33,468 nucleotides of DNA from an uncultured Pelagibacteraceae bacterium (GTDB lineage Bacteria > Pseudomonadota > Alphaproteobacteria > Pelagibacterales > Pelagibacteraceae). The notes under the pieces are model-generated. The model searched no databases. It had not been told where the DNA came from and saw only the letters and a program-made list of their open reading frames with translations. Positions 16,348-25,888 of this stretch are shown piece by piece. The stretch covers positions 1 to 33,468 of the forward strand of contig CACPBW010000008.1 of assembly GCA_902632275.1 (NCBI GenBank), given 5' to 3'. How positions within the stretch are numbered: the first letter of the stretch is position 1; the number at the start of each line of letters is the position of its first letter. The position numbers were made by a program, and so were the translations under genes.

Positions 16348-16764
16348 ATGGCTTTTAAATTCAAAAGGTCTTCAAGAGAACCAATGAGTGAAATCAATGT
16401 AACGCCTTTTGTTGATGTAATGTTAGTGCTTCTGATAATATTTATGGTAACAGCACCTTTATTAACCGTGGGTGTGCAAGTTGATTTACCTGAAAGTTCT
16501 GCTGACTCTCTTCCAGAAGAACAAGAACCATTAACCTTGACGATTAATTCTAAGGGCGAGATATATATTCAAGAGTCAAAAGTTGAATTTGATAAGATCA
16601 TAGCAAAAATTCTTGCAGTTTCAAAAAATAGAACTGATACTAGAATATATGTAAGAGGTGATCAATCTATTAACTATGGTCGAGTTTTAGAAGTAATGGG
16701 TATGTTATCTGGCTCAGGATTTACTAAGGTAGCTTTAATATCTGAGCCTTACAAGGAAAGGTAG
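16348..16764 (+). CDS. tolR: Tol-Pal system protein TolR
   Basis: TolR is the second subunit of the proton channel, with one membrane segment and a periplasmic domain. The 138 residues contain the family N-terminus MSEINVTPFVDVMLVLLIIF, in which the aspartate of FVDVMLVLL is the likely proton carrier, followed by a short periplasmic domain ending in VRGDQSINYGRVLEVMGML and GFTKVALISE. It begins one base after the tolQ stop and is followed by tolA after 3 bases. Confidence 0.96.
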   Translation: MAFKFKRSSREPMSEINVTPFVDVMLVLLIIFMVTAPLLTVGVQVDLPESSADSLPEEQEPLTLTINSKGEIYIQESKVEFDKIIAKILAVSKNRTDTRIYVRGDQSINYGRVLEVMGMLSGSGFTKVALISEPYKER

Positions 16765-16767
16765 TAA

Positions 16768-17577
16768 TTGACTAAAAATATTCTAATTTCATCTTTGCTA
16801 CATTTTTTTTTAATTTTCATTACCGCTGTAAGCCTTCCTTTTTTAGCAAAGAAACCGATAGATTTACCTCCTATTATCTCAGTTGAATTAATCCAAATAG
16901 CAGAAAAAACCAATATTCCGTTTGCTCCAAAAGCTAAAAAAATAATAGAGGAGGTTAAGAAAAAAGAAGAAAAGATTACATCTGAACAAGCTCCACCCAA
17001 GAAGGTGAAAAAAGAAAAACCAGACGCGATTCCTTTACCGAATGATAATTTAGAAAAAGTAAAAAAAATAGAGGAAAAAAAGCAAAATCCAGAAAAAATT
17101 GAGGACGAGATTAAGCAGGTCTCTGAATTTGAAAAAGATGAATTATTTGATCCAGATAGTATTGCAGCGTTGATTGATAAATCAAAAGAGGAAAATGCAG
17201 AAACAACAAAAAAAAATAACAAAATTACGCAGTCGCAAGATAAAAACGTGGATAGTATTAGCCTTACTTTGAGTGAGGAAGACGCTTTAAAAGCCCAAAT
17301 ATTTAGTTGCTGGAGTATTCCTTTAGGACTACCATATAATGAAAATTTATTAGTAAGAATTAAACTTGAATTAAAACCTGATGGCACTGTTATTAAGTCT
17401 GAAATTTTGGATCACGCTAGAATGAATAAACCAGGTCAGGGATTTTATAAAGTTTTGGCAGAAAGCGCTTTAAGAGCTATTAAATTATGCCAGCCTTTGA
17501 GGGTGCCCACAAAAGGTTATGAAAGATGGAAAAACTTACAACTAAATTTTGATGCAAGGGAAATGTTAGAGGGATGA
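16768..17577 (+). CDS. tolA: TolA-like protein, C-terminal TolA/TonB domain
   Basis: TolA spans the periplasm to link the TolQR motor to TolB and Pal. The 269-residue protein has one N-terminal membrane anchor (about residues 5-26), a Pro/Lys/Glu-rich periplasmic stretch (about 60-150), and a C-terminal domain from about residue 168 beginning [20 protein letters not shown] and containing [18 protein letters not shown], the TolA/TonB C-terminal fold. It is shorter than E. coli TolA because the Ala/Lys helix region is reduced and replaced by a KKEEK-type spacer. The start is TTG at 16768, 3 bases after tolR, placed right before the membrane helix. The 4-base ATGA overlap with tolB supports coupling. 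Confidence 0.9.
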   Translation: MTKNILISSLLHFFLIFITAVSLPFLAKKPIDLPPIISVELIQIAEKTNIPFAPKAKKIIEEVKKKEEKITSEQAPPKKVKKEKPDAIPLPNDNLEKVKKIEEKKQNPEKIEDEIKQVSEFEKDELFDPDSIAALIDKSKEENAETTKKNNKITQSQDKNVDSISLTLSEEDALKAQIFSCWSIPLGLPYNENLLVRIKLELKPDGTVIKSEILDHARMNKPGQGFYKVLAESALRAIKLCQPLRVPTKGYERWKNLQLNFDAREMLEG

Positions 17578-18920
17578 TTAAAAATATTAAATTTTCGATA
17601 ATTTTGCTAATCATAGCAACTGTTCAATCAAATGCACTTATTGAAGTTGATATAACCAGAGGTAACCTTGATCCTCTCCCAATTGCAGTTTCGCCATTAT
17701 CTTCTGATAATGAAACTAATTCAAAATTAATTAAAGAATTAAAAATAGATAAAGTAGGGCAAAAAATATCTAATGTAGTTGAAAATAATTTAAAAAATTC
17801 TGGGTTATTCAATCCATTAAATAAAGATGCTTTTTTGCAAAAACCAGATATTGCACATTTAAAACCAAGATTTGAGGATTGGTCTTTAATAAAAGCTCAA
17901 GCGTTGATTACCGGTAAAGTAACTTTAAATGATGGAAAATTAAGAGTTGAATTTAGATTATGGGATGTACTAGCAGGAAAAGAAATGATGGCCTTAGCAT
18001 TTACAACAGTTCCTTCAAATTGGCGAAGAGTTGGACATATAATCACAGATAAAGTTTATGAGAGGTTGACTGGAGAAAAAGGATATTTTGACACAAGGAT
18101 AATTTATGTGGCTGAAGATGGCCCAAAAACAAAAAGAATAAAAAAACTGGCAATCATGGATCAAGATGGCTCAAATACAAAATATTTAACATTAGGAAAT
18201 GAATTAGTTTTAACACCAAGATTTAATCCAACTAATCAGATGGTAACTTATCTTTCTTATTTTAGAAATTTGCCTAGAGTTTATTTATTAGATATTGAGA
18301 CAGGAGTTCAAGAAGTAGTAGGAGATTTTCCTGGTATGACATTTGCACCAAGATTTTCGCCAGATGGAAAAAAAATTATAATGAGTTTTGCAATGGATGG
18401 AAATTCAGATATTTACACTATGGATTTAGAAAATAGAATCGTAGATCGAATTACAAATCATCCATCAATTGATACATCTCCATCTTATTCTCCAGATGGA
18501 AAATTTATCTGTTTTAATTCAGATAGAAGCGGCTATCAACAAATTTATGTTATGAAAAAAGATGGAACAGGAGTTAAAAGAATTTCTTTTGGAAAGGGAT
18601 TATACGGAACTCCAGTATGGTCACCCAGAGGAGACTTAATTGCTTTTACTAAATTACATAAGGGAAAATTTTACATAGGCGTGATGAGAACAGACGGCAC
18701 TGGTGAAAGACTGCTTACAGAGAATTATTATCAAGAAGCTCCCTCCTGGTCACCTAATGGAAGAGTTTTGATTTTTTACAGAGAAACAAAGACTGACAGT
18801 CAGGGAAAGGGATTTTCAGCAAAACTATGGTCAATCGATTTAACAGGCTATAATGAGCGTATGGTAAAGACAGAATCAGACGCTTCTGACCCATCTTGGT
18901 CGTCTTTATTAAGTAATTAG
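17574..18920 (+). CDS. tolB: Tol-Pal system protein TolB
   Basis: TolB is a periplasmic beta-propeller that shuttles between Pal and TolA. The 448 residues start with a signal peptide (basic KNIKF, hydrophobic core, likely cleavage after SNA near residue 22). The N-terminal domain follows, with [16 protein letters not shown] and the segment [20 protein letters not shown]. From about residue 190 come propeller repeats with the TolB pattern SPDGK or similar: [40 protein letters not shown] and [13 protein letters not shown]. The ATG overlaps tolA by 4 bases. Confidence 0.96.
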   Translation: MIKNIKFSIILLIIATVQSNALIEVDITRGNLDPLPIAVSPLSSDNETNSKLIKELKIDKVGQKISNVVENNLKNSGLFNPLNKDAFLQKPDIAHLKPRFEDWSLIKAQALITGKVTLNDGKLRVEFRLWDVLAGKEMMALAFTTVPSNWRRVGHIITDKVYERLTGEKGYFDTRIIYVAEDGPKTKRIKKLAIMDQDGSNTKYLTLGNELVLTPRFNPTNQMVTYLSYFRNLPRVYLLDIETGVQEVVGDFPGMTFAPRFSPDGKKIIMSFAMDGNSDIYTMDLENRIVDRITNHPSIDTSPSYSPDGKFICFNSDRSGYQQIYVMKKDGTGVKRISFGKGLYGTPVWSPRGDLIAFTKLHKGKFYIGVMRTDGTGERLLTENYYQEAPSWSPNGRVLIFYRETKTDSQGKGFSAKLWSIDLTGYNERMVKTESDASDPSWSSLLSN

Positions 18921-18940
18921 ATATAAATGTTATAAAATAG

Positions 18941-18969
18941 TTGATTTTTTGACTTGAAAGATTTATTCA
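18941..18969 (+). promoter_or_regulatory. Candidate promoter for pal
   Basis: TTGATT (18941-18946) and TATTCA (18964-18969) are 17 bases apart within the 87-base tolB-pal gap. The RNA would start near 18976, about 30 bases before pal. The gap is the longest inside the tol cluster and holds a good Shine-Dalgarno, so a separate promoter giving extra Pal is plausible. In such AT-rich DNA the match could be chance. Confidence 0.3.
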
Positions 18970-19007
18970 GTTGTGGAAAACTTAAAATAATCAATTAAGG
19001 AGCAGTG

Positions 19008-19484
19008 ATGAATTTAAGCAAGTTTTTTAAAAATGCATTTTTAGTAATGCTAGCATGTTTGGTACTTTCAGCTTGTGCGACTAAGAAAGTTCAAAATCAA
19101 ATGCAAGGTGATGTTTATACAGGAACAGATACTGTAGAATATTTAGCATCAGGAGTTCCAGACAGAGTTTTCTTTGCAACTAACGAGTCAGTTTTAACAA
19201 CTGCTTCAAGAGACACTTTAAGAAAACAAGCAGAATGGTTAAGAAAGAATTCAAAAGTAAATGTAGTATTAGAAGGTCATGCAGATGAGAGGGGTACAAG
19301 GGAGTACAACTTAGCTTTAGGAGAAAGAAGAGCTAATGCTGCTAAAGACTATTTAATGACATATGGAATTTCAGCTAACAGAATTTCAGTAATAAGCTAC
19401 GGTAAAGAAAGACCAGTTGACTCAGGCTCAAATCCTTTGGCATGGTCAAAAAATAGAAGATCTGTAACTGTTAAAGCAAATTAA
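19008..19484 (+). CDS. pal: Peptidoglycan-associated lipoprotein Pal
   Basis: Pal is an outer-membrane lipoprotein that binds peptidoglycan and tethers the outer membrane, and it is the end point of the Tol system. I chose the ATG at 19008 (158 residues) over the GTG at 19005 because AAGGAG lies 5 bases upstream of it. The lipoprotein signal ends in the lipobox LSAC with cysteine 23. The OmpA-like domain contains DRVFFATNESVL, VVLEGHADERGTREYNLALG, ERRANAAKDYL and ISYGKERPVD, with SKNRRSV near the end. An intrinsic terminator follows directly. Confidence 0.97.
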   Translation: MNLSKFFKNAFLVMLACLVLSACATKKVQNQMQGDVYTGTDTVEYLASGVPDRVFFATNESVLTTASRDTLRKQAEWLRKNSKVNVVLEGHADERGTREYNLALGERRANAAKDYLMTYGISANRISVISYGKERPVDSGSNPLAWSKNRRSVTVKAN

Positions 19485-19495
19485 TCTAAATTTTA

Positions 19496-19535
19496 GAAGA
19501 CCCCAAATAGTATAATCTTTTGGGGTCTTTTTTTT
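19496..19535 (+). terminator. Rho-independent terminator after pal
   Basis: AGACCCCAAA (19498-19507) pairs with TTTGGGGTCT (19519-19528) around an 11-base loop, extendable by A-T pairs outside. The T-run (19528-19535) starts with the last paired base and gives eight consecutive Ts. It lies 12-15 bases after the pal stop and is the only strong terminator I can see in the window. It separates pal from cpoB, which are usually co-transcribed. Confidence 0.9.
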
Positions 19536-19565
19536 GCCATCATTATAAATACAAATTAAACAAGA

Positions 19566-20546
19566 ATGATCAAAAAATTTAAACACTATTTGTTTATTAA
19601 TATTTTCAGTTTACTTATTCTAATTACACCAGTTTATGCTGATAATCATAACGTTTCTGAATTACTAGAAACGATTCAAAAAGATCTTAAAACTTTAGAA
19701 AAGGCAGTATATTCAAACTCTTCAGGTAATGATTTAAATATATCCTCTTCGATGGATCAAAATTCTGAGGAGGTGCTTACCAGGCATTTGTTAAAACTTT
19801 CAGAAATTGAAAATCAATTTCAAGAACTGACAAACAAATTTGAAGAAATCAATTTTAAGTTAGATAAACTTTCAAATAGGTTATCAAAATCACAAGCTGA
19901 TAATCAATTAAGATTTCAAGAATTAGAAAATAAAAACGTAAGTTCAAAAACTATAGAAAATAATACTGCTCAATTAAATAATGATGAAGATAAAGTTTTA
20001 CCAGGTTCCTCCCAACCGCAAGATTTGGGATCAATTTCATATAAAGATAATGAAACAGGAGATGAAAATCAGAAAATACAATCGATAGAAACAACTAACA
20101 CAGTAGTCACAGAAACTTTTGTTTCTGAGGAAAAAATTTTACCAGAGGGCACTCCAAATGAACAATACGAATTTGCTACAAGTTTTTTAAAAGTTGGAGA
20201 TTATAATATGGCAGAAAGAGCGTTTAGAGAATTTGTTGATAATAATCCAGATCATGATCTTGCTGGCAACGCACAATATTGGTATGCAGAAACTTTTCGA
20301 ATAAGGCAGTTATTTACGGATGCAGCATCAGCTTATTTAGAAGGTTATCAAAAATATCCAAGAAGTCAGAAGGCTCCTATAAATTTATTAAAACTTGGTG
20401 TATCATTAGTTCAAATCGGAGAAAAAGATCAGGGTTGTTTAATGATTTCTGGCGTCGAAAAAGAATATCCAAAAGCTAATCAGTCTGTTCTTCAAAAAGC
20501 AAAATATGAGGAAAAAAAGTTTGAGTGTAAAAAAGAGGAATCTTAA
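19566..20546 (+). CDS. cpoB: Cell division coordinator CpoB (YbgF)
   Basis: CpoB is a periplasmic TPR protein that links Tol-Pal constriction with peptidoglycan synthesis by PBP1B in E. coli. The 326 residues have a signal peptide (cleavage near VYA-DN, residue 25), a coiled-coil region at about 30-135 (heptad-rich LLKLSEIENQFQELTNKF), a Ser/Asn/Glu-rich linker, and TPR-like repeats from about 195 (NEQYEFATSFLKVGDYNMAE, NAQYWYAETFRIRQLFTDA, KAPINLLKLGVSLVQIGEKD). It lies after pal, its usual place, but behind a terminator, so it must use another promoter in the 30 bases after the T-run or rely on read-through. It overlaps tilS by 41 bases. Confidence 0.9.
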   Translation: MIKKFKHYLFINIFSLLILITPVYADNHNVSELLETIQKDLKTLEKAVYSNSSGNDLNISSSMDQNSEEVLTRHLLKLSEIENQFQELTNKFEEINFKLDKLSNRLSKSQADNQLRFQELENKNVSSKTIENNTAQLNNDEDKVLPGSSQPQDLGSISYKDNETGDENQKIQSIETTNTVVTETFVSEEKILPEGTPNEQYEFATSFLKVGDYNMAERAFREFVDNNPDHDLAGNAQYWYAETFRIRQLFTDAASAYLEGYQKYPRSQKAPINLLKLGVSLVQIGEKDQGCLMISGVEKEYPKANQSVLQKAKYEEKKFECKKEES

Positions 20547-21534
20547 AAAAACAACTTTTTTTTTAAATCAAAAATTTATTAAAAAAATTTATAATATATT
20601 TGAAAAAAATGTAAGAGGTGTAGATAGATCTCTTGTTGCTATATCAGGCGGCCCAGATAGCTTGTCATTAGCATTTCTCGCTAAATGTTACTCTTTAATT
20701 TATCCAGTAAAATTCAATTATGCTTTGGTAGATCATAGGCTAAGAAAAGATTCCAATGCAGAGGCCAAAAAAGTTGTGAAAATGTTAAAAAAGATAGGTA
20801 TTAATTGTAAGATTTTAGTTTGGAGAGGAAAAAAACCAAAGTCAAATATACAGAAAATTGCAAGGGACAATAGATACAGTCTATTAATTAAAGAGTGTGA
20901 GAAATTTAATGGAAAGTCAATTTTATTAGGTCACCAAATGAACGATTTGCATGAGAACTTTTTTTTAAGAATGAGTAGGGGTAGTGGCTTAAAAGGATTG
21001 ACATCGCTTGGTAAAAATTCTGAATTTTCTAATAAAAAAATATTGAGACCACTATTTAATATTTCAAAAAAAGATCTCGAAAAGCTTGCTTTAGCTGTTT
21101 TTAAGACATTCATAAAAGATCCCTCAAATAATAACGATAACTTTGCAAGAGTAAGAATAAGAAGAATTCTTGAATTGTTTAGCAAGGAGGGTTTAGAGAC
21201 GAAAAAAATAAACCTAACAATTAGCAACTTAAAATCTGCAAGCGAAGCTTTAGATTTTTATGCAAAAAAAAACATTAGAGATAATACAACTTACTTCAAA
21301 AAAACAAATTTATACTTTGTAAATAAAAATTTTTTTCTAAATCCTGAGGAAGTTTTATTAAGATCTATAACTGTGATTCTAAATAATCTTAGTGGCAGGC
21401 ATTATGCGCCGAGAGGCAAGAAAATCAGCAGGCTTATTCTTTTAATGTCATCTCAAAATAAGCTTGAAAAAACCACTTTAGGTGGGTGTGTTTTTGAAAA
21501 AATACACAAAACTGTGAGAATTAGTAAAGAATAA
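20506..21534 (+). CDS. tilS: tRNA(Ile)-lysidine synthase
   Basis: TilS converts C34 of the CAU tRNA-Ile to lysidine so that it reads AUA codons, which are common in AT-rich genomes. The 342-residue protein has the PP-loop ATP motif AISGGPDSLSLA (45-56), VDHRLR, and NIQKIARDNRY with the LLGHQMNDLHENFFLRMSRG block (from 140). In the last, the family motif HxxDDxxE reads HQMNDLHE: the first aspartate is asparagine (N146). The C-terminal tRNA-binding part is shorter and less conserved. The ATG at 20506 lies well inside cpoB; an in-frame TTG at 20521 is an alternative start. Confidence 0.9.
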   Translation: MRKKSLSVKKRNLKKTTFFLNQKFIKKIYNIFEKNVRGVDRSLVAISGGPDSLSLAFLAKCYSLIYPVKFNYALVDHRLRKDSNAEAKKVVKMLKKIGINCKILVWRGKKPKSNIQKIARDNRYSLLIKECEKFNGKSILLGHQMNDLHENFFLRMSRGSGLKGLTSLGKNSEFSNKKILRPLFNISKKDLEKLALAVFKTFIKDPSNNNDNFARVRIRRILELFSKEGLETKKINLTISNLKSASEALDFYAKKNIRDNTTYFKKTNLYFVNKNFFLNPEEVLLRSITVILNNLSGRHYAPRGKKISRLILLMSSQNKLEKTTLGGCVFEKIHKTVRISKE

Positions 21535-21568
21535 ACGGGTAAGGTCAAATTACCGCAAAAATAGGTAC

Positions 21569-21596
21569 TTGTTAAATTTAAAATAACTCTTATTTT
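21569..21596 (+). promoter_or_regulatory. Candidate promoter for ftsH
   Basis: TTGTTA (21569-21574) and TATTTT (21591-21596) are 16 bases apart in the 68-base tilS-ftsH gap. The predicted RNA start falls almost on the ftsH ATG at 21603, and no Shine-Dalgarno precedes that ATG. The match is weak in AT-rich sequence, and the real promoter may lie elsewhere. Confidence 0.25.
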
Positions 21597-21602
21597 ATAC
21601 GT

Positions 21603-23495
21603 ATGAATTTCAAAAATTTAGCTATGTGGGCCATAATTGTATTTCTAACAATAGGTCTTTATAACATGTTTAAAAATCCACAGGCCAATATTTCAAAAAA
21701 AAATCAAATTAACTTTTCAGAATTTCTTACCGAAGTCGATAATGGTAGAGTTGTGAAAGTGGAGATAAAAGGAAACAACATCAATGGCGTATTATCAGAT
21801 GGAAATAATTTTTCCACTTATTCACCTAATGATCCAAATTTAATTGAAAAATTATCTTCAAAAGGAGTAGCAATATCTGCAGCTCCTTTAGATGAAAAAA
21901 TGCCTTCTTTATTCGGTGTATTGTTATCATGGTTTCCAATGCTTTTATTAATTGCTGTTTGGATTTTCTTTATGAGACAGATGCAAGGAGGAAAAGGCGG
22001 AGCCATGGGTTTTGGAAGATCTAAAGCTAAAATGATGAATGAATTAAAAGGAAAAGTTACTTTTAACGATGTTGCTGGTGTTGAAGAAGCCAAAGAAGAA
22101 GTTGAAGAAGTTGTTGAATTTTTAAGAGACCCAAAAAAATTTAGTAGATTAGGTGGGAAAATACCTCGTGGATGTTTATTAGTTGGCCCTCCTGGAACTG
22201 GAAAAACCTTGTTGGCTAGAGCAATAGCTGGCGAAGCAGGTGTTCCATTTTTCACAATTTCTGGATCAGATTTTGTTGAAATGTTTGTAGGAGTTGGAGC
22301 ATCTAGAGTGAGAGATATGTTTGAGCAAGGAAAAAAACACTCACCTTGTATAATATTTATTGATGAGATTGATGCAGTAGGAAGAAGTAGGGGAGCTGGA
22401 TTAGGTGGTGGAAATGATGAAAGAGAGCAAACATTAAACCAACTTCTTGTGGAGATGGATGGGTTTGATACTAACGAAGGTGTAATAATTATAGCCGCAA
22501 CAAATAGACCTGATGTCTTGGACCCGGCTTTGTTAAGGCCAGGAAGATTTGACAGACAAGTTGTAGTATCATTACCTGATATAATCGGAAGAGAGAAAAT
22601 TTTGAAAGTTCATTCTAAGAAAATATCTATGGCACCAGATATAAATTTAAGAACTGTGGCTAGGGGAACTCCAGGATTTTCAGGTGCTGATTTAGCAAAT
22701 TTAGTTAATGAATCTGCTTTATTGGCAGCAAGAAAAAACAAAAGAATTGTTACAAATCAAGAATTTGAGGAAGCAAAAGACAAAGTTATGATGGGTGCTG
22801 AGAGAAGATCAATGGTAATGACTGAAGAAGAGAAGAAGCTTACGGCATATCATGAGGCAGGACATGCTATAGTTACTATAAACGAAAAAGCGGCTTATCC
22901 AATCCATAAGGCTACAATTATTCCAAGAGGGAGAGCTTTAGGAATGGTTATGCAGTTACCAGAAAAAGATGAAGTATCTCAAACCAGAGAGCAGTTACAT
23001 GCTCAAATGGCAATCGCAATGGGAGGAAGAGTTGCGGAAGAATTAATTTTTGGCGATGATAAGGTAACAACAGGTGCAGTAAGCGACATAGAACAGGCTA
23101 CTAAAAGAGCAAGGGCAATGGTTATGAGAGCTGGATTAAGTAAAGAATTAGGTCCAGTTGCATACGGTGAAAACGAAGAAGAAGTATTCTTAGGAAGATC
23201 CGTGGCTCGTCAACAAAACATGTCTGAAGAAACTGCGAAAAAAGTTGATGTTGAAATAAGAAAATTTGTTGAAAAAGGTTACGAAAGAGCAAGAAAAGTT
23301 TTAACGGAAAAAATTGATGACTTACACAAACTTGCAAAAGCATTATTAACTTATGAAACTCTAACAGGTAAAGAAATTGAGGATTTAGTTAACAAAAATA
23401 TCTACCCTGCTGGAAAACAAGATGTAAAAGACGAGAGTGACGATCAATCCTCAGCCCTTGGTTCAATTGGTCTAAAACCAAAAATAGTCCACTAA
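21603..23495 (+). CDS. ftsH: ATP-dependent zinc metalloprotease FtsH
   Basis: FtsH is a membrane-anchored hexameric AAA+ protease that degrades misfolded membrane proteins and regulators, including sigma-32 in E. coli; rpoH lies about 5 kb downstream here. The 630 residues have two membrane segments (about 6-22 and 106-124) around a periplasmic domain. The AAA domain has Walker A GPPGTGKT (195-202), Walker [12 protein letters not shown], and the pore motif FVG with the second-region signature RPGRFDRQV. The protease site HEAGH lies at 417-421. No Shine-Dalgarno precedes the ATG. The folP start follows after 6 bases. Confidence 0.98.
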   Translation: MNFKNLAMWAIIVFLTIGLYNMFKNPQANISKKNQINFSEFLTEVDNGRVVKVEIKGNNINGVLSDGNNFSTYSPNDPNLIEKLSSKGVAISAAPLDEKMPSLFGVLLSWFPMLLLIAVWIFFMRQMQGGKGGAMGFGRSKAKMMNELKGKVTFNDVAGVEEAKEEVEEVVEFLRDPKKFSRLGGKIPRGCLLVGPPGTGKTLLARAIAGEAGVPFFTISGSDFVEMFVGVGASRVRDMFEQGKKHSPCIIFIDEIDAVGRSRGAGLGGGNDEREQTLNQLLVEMDGFDTNEGVIIIAATNRPDVLDPALLRPGRFDRQVVVSLPDIIGREKILKVHSKKISMAPDINLRTVARGTPGFSGADLANLVNESALLAARKNKRIVTNQEFEEAKDKVMMGAERRSMVMTEEEKKLTAYHEAGHAIVTINEKAAYPIHKATIIPRGRALGMVMQLPEKDEVSQTREQLHAQMAIAMGGRVAEELIFGDDKVTTGAVSDIEQATKRARAMVMRAGLSKELGPVAYGENEEEVFLGRSVARQQNMSEETAKKVDVEIRKFVEKGYERARKVLTEKIDDLHKLAKALLTYETLTGKEIEDLVNKNIYPAGKQDVKDESDDQSSALGSIGLKPKIVH

Positions 23496-23501
23496 TCCTT
23501 A

Positions 23502-24551
23502 ATGGATAAATATTACACTAAACCGTGTAATTTTTATTTTGGAAGAAAATCAAAAAAAAAAGTCCAAAACAAAGAAGCTTTACCGCTTAACGGAAACAAA
23601 TCAATATCATTTGATACAATCGAAATAATATCAAGGAAAGAAAAGAAATTAGTAAGCATAAAAAAAATAAATAATTTGGGACTAAGTTTAAGAAAAAAAA
23701 TTAATTCTGATATTTCAAATATTGTTAAAAAAAAAAATTTCAAAGGATTAAATTTTACAACTTTTCCAATTTTAATGGGAGTCATAAATATGACTCCAGA
23801 CAGTTTTTCTGATGGGGGCGAATATAATCAAATTAATTCTGCTATGGCACGTGCTAATTATTTTATTAAAAAAGGTTGTAAAATAATTGATGTTGGGGGT
23901 GAGTCTACAAGGCCAGGTGCAAAAGATATCAGTGTGAAAAAAGAATGGAGAAGAATAGAAAGTTTTTTTAAAAAATCAAAAAAACTAAATTGTTTAATTT
24001 CTGTTGACACTAGAAAGAGAAAAATTATGGATCTTGCCAATAAGTACAAAGTTGATTTAGTAAATGATATTTCAGGTTTAAGTTATGACAAATTTACAAT
24101 CGATTTTTTGAGAAAAACAAAAAAATCGTTTGTTATTCATCATAGCAAAGGTTTACCTACAAATATGCAAAAGAAACCAAATTATAAAAACGTACTACTA
24201 GATATTTATGATTTTTTTGAAAATAAGTTAAAAATAATTAATAAAAGTGGAATAAAACATAAAAATATCATTTTAGATCCAGGAATTGGTTTTGGTAAAA
24301 ACTTGAAACATAATATTACTCTTTTAAAACATATTTCTATTTTTCACTCCCTTGGTTATCCTGTAATGTTAGGTGTATCGAGAAAAAGATTTATAAAAGA
24401 TTTAGTAGATATAAATGATAGCAAAGAAAGAATTGGAGGAACAATTTCCTCAAGTATATGGTTAATGATGCAAGGTGTGCAAATTTTAAGAGTTCATGAT
24501 TTTAATGAAATTAATCAAGCTATAAAAGTTTTTAGATCTTTAAGATTTTAA
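23502..24551 (+). CDS. folP: Dihydropteroate synthase with N-terminal extension
   Basis: DHPS condenses p-aminobenzoate with hydroxymethyl-dihydropterin pyrophosphate in folate synthesis and is the target of sulfonamides. The TIM-barrel core starts near residue 89 and carries MGVINMTPDSFSDGG (92-106), IDVGGESTRPGA, SVDTRK, LDPGIGFGKN and GVSRKRFI, in the right order. Ahead of it is an extension of nearly 90 residues that resembles the N-terminal segment of many alphaproteobacterial DHPSs, with an ALPLNG-SFDTIEIISR pattern, so I regard it as real rather than a misplaced start. It is 349 residues in total. It lies between ftsH and glmM, the usual ftsH-folP-glmM order. Confidence 0.95.
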   Translation: MDKYYTKPCNFYFGRKSKKKVQNKEALPLNGNKSISFDTIEIISRKEKKLVSIKKINNLGLSLRKKINSDISNIVKKKNFKGLNFTTFPILMGVINMTPDSFSDGGEYNQINSAMARANYFIKKGCKIIDVGGESTRPGAKDISVKKEWRRIESFFKKSKKLNCLISVDTRKRKIMDLANKYKVDLVNDISGLSYDKFTIDFLRKTKKSFVIHHSKGLPTNMQKKPNYKNVLLDIYDFFENKLKIINKSGIKHKNIILDPGIGFGKNLKHNITLLKHISIFHSLGYPVMLGVSRKRFIKDLVDINDSKERIGGTISSSIWLMMQGVQILRVHDFNEINQAIKVFRSLRF

Positions 24552-24553
24552 TA

Positions 24554-25888
24554 ATGTTTAAAAAATACTTTGGAACTGACGGTATAAGAGGGATGGTTAA
24601 TGATGGAAAAATTAATGGTGGAATGTTTTTCAAATTTGGTTTAGCAGCCGGAACCTATTTTAAAAATTTAAAAAAAAGTAAACAAATTGCTGTTATAGCG
24701 AAAGATACTAGACTTTCAGGCTATACTTTAGAACCAGCTTTGGTATCTGGACTTGCTTCTGCAGGAATGCATGTTTTTACTTTGGGACCATTACCTACTA
24801 ATGGTTTAGCAATGCTAACAAAAAAAATGAAAGCAAATTTAGGAATTATGATAACCGCTTCACATAATCCTTATTATGATAATGGTTTAAAATTATTTGG
24901 TCCAGATGGGTTAAAATTATCAGATAAAATAGAAAAAAAAATAGAGAAATTAATTGACTCAAAAATTACGAATAATTTAACACAACCAAAAAATTTAGGT
25001 CGAGTAAAGAGACTAGAAGAAGCATCAAATGAATATATAAAAATTTTAAAAAAAAACTTTCCAAATGATTTTAATCTAAAAGGAATAAGTATTGCAATTG
25101 ATTGTGCAAACGGTGCTGGCTACAAAACTGCACCATTATTATTTAAATCTTTAGGTGCAAAAGTTTATGATATTGGTGTCTCCCCAAATGGGTTAAATAT
25201 CAATGACAAATGCGGTTCAACTTTCCCCAAAAAAATAAAGGCACTTGTATCAAAAAAAAAAGTTGATCTTGGTATATCTTTAGATGGTGATGCAGACAGA
25301 ATAATAATTTGTGATGAAAATGCAAAAGTTATTGATGGTGATCAAATTATTGCAATGTTAGCTAGACGATGGAAACGAAAAAAAATTTTAAAAGGTGGTG
25401 TGGTAGGTACTTTAATGTCCAATTTTGGTTTAGAGATTTTTTTTAAAAAAAATAATATAAAATTTTTAAGAGCAAATGTAGGAGATAGATTTGTAAAAGA
25501 AAAAATGCAAAAAAATAGATTCAATCTAGGAGGGGAACAATCTGGTCATATTATATTAGGTAAATTTGCTACTACAGGCGACGGATTATTAGTTGCACTT
25601 GAAATTCTTTTTTCAATGAGGAAAGGCCAAAAAGCAAGTCAATTATTTAATAATTTTGTTCCAATTCCTCAAGTATTAGAGAACGTTAAAGTAAAAGATA
25701 AAAATATAATAAATTCACCAGAGTGTAAAAAAGCAATAAAGAAGGCAATAAGATTATTGAAAAATAATGGAAGAATTTTAGTTAGAAAATCTGGAACTGA
25801 ACCAATGATTAGAATTATGGCTGAAACAAATAACAAAGAACTTTTATTTAGATGTATTAAAATTATAAAAAGGTCGTTGATCAATTGA
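24554..25888 (+). CDS. glmM: Phosphoglucosamine mutase
   Basis: GlmM converts glucosamine-6-phosphate to glucosamine-1-phosphate, feeding UDP-GlcNAc for peptidoglycan and LPS. The 444 residues open with FGTDGIRG. The phosphorylated serine is S103 in TASHNPYYDNGLK, the metal loop is DGDADR, the sugar-binding loop is GGEQSGHI, and the C-terminal phosphate-binding motif is VRKSGTEPMIRIM. It begins 2 bases after folP, and its TGA is shared with the TTG start of thiD (TTGA). Confidence 0.97.
   Translation: MFKKYFGTDGIRGMVNDGKINGGMFFKFGLAAGTYFKNLKKSKQIAVIAKDTRLSGYTLEPALVSGLASAGMHVFTLGPLPTNGLAMLTKKMKANLGIMITASHNPYYDNGLKLFGPDGLKLSDKIEKKIEKLIDSKITNNLTQPKNLGRVKRLEEASNEYIKILKKNFPNDFNLKGISIAIDCANGAGYKTAPLLFKSLGAKVYDIGVSPNGLNINDKCGSTFPKKIKALVSKKKVDLGISLDGDADRIIICDENAKVIDGDQIIAMLARRWKRKKILKGGVVGTLMSNFGLEIFFKKNNIKFLRANVGDRFVKEKMQKNRFNLGGEQSGHIILGKFATTGDGLLVALEILFSMRKGQKASQLFNNFVPIPQVLENVKVKDKNIINSPECKKAIKKAIRLLKNNGRILVRKSGTEPMIRIMAETNNKELLFRCIKIIKRSLIN

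Noticed and set aside
16749..17387. Long open frame on the minus strand across tolA
   Set aside because: It is antisense to a gene with clear TolA features and operon context, has low-complexity Ser/Phe content typical of a reversed Lys/Glu-rich frame, and has no family motif.
21818..22255. Minus-strand open frame opposite ftsH
   Set aside because: It mirrors the conserved FtsH AAA region; the composition is that of a shadow frame and no start signal is visible.
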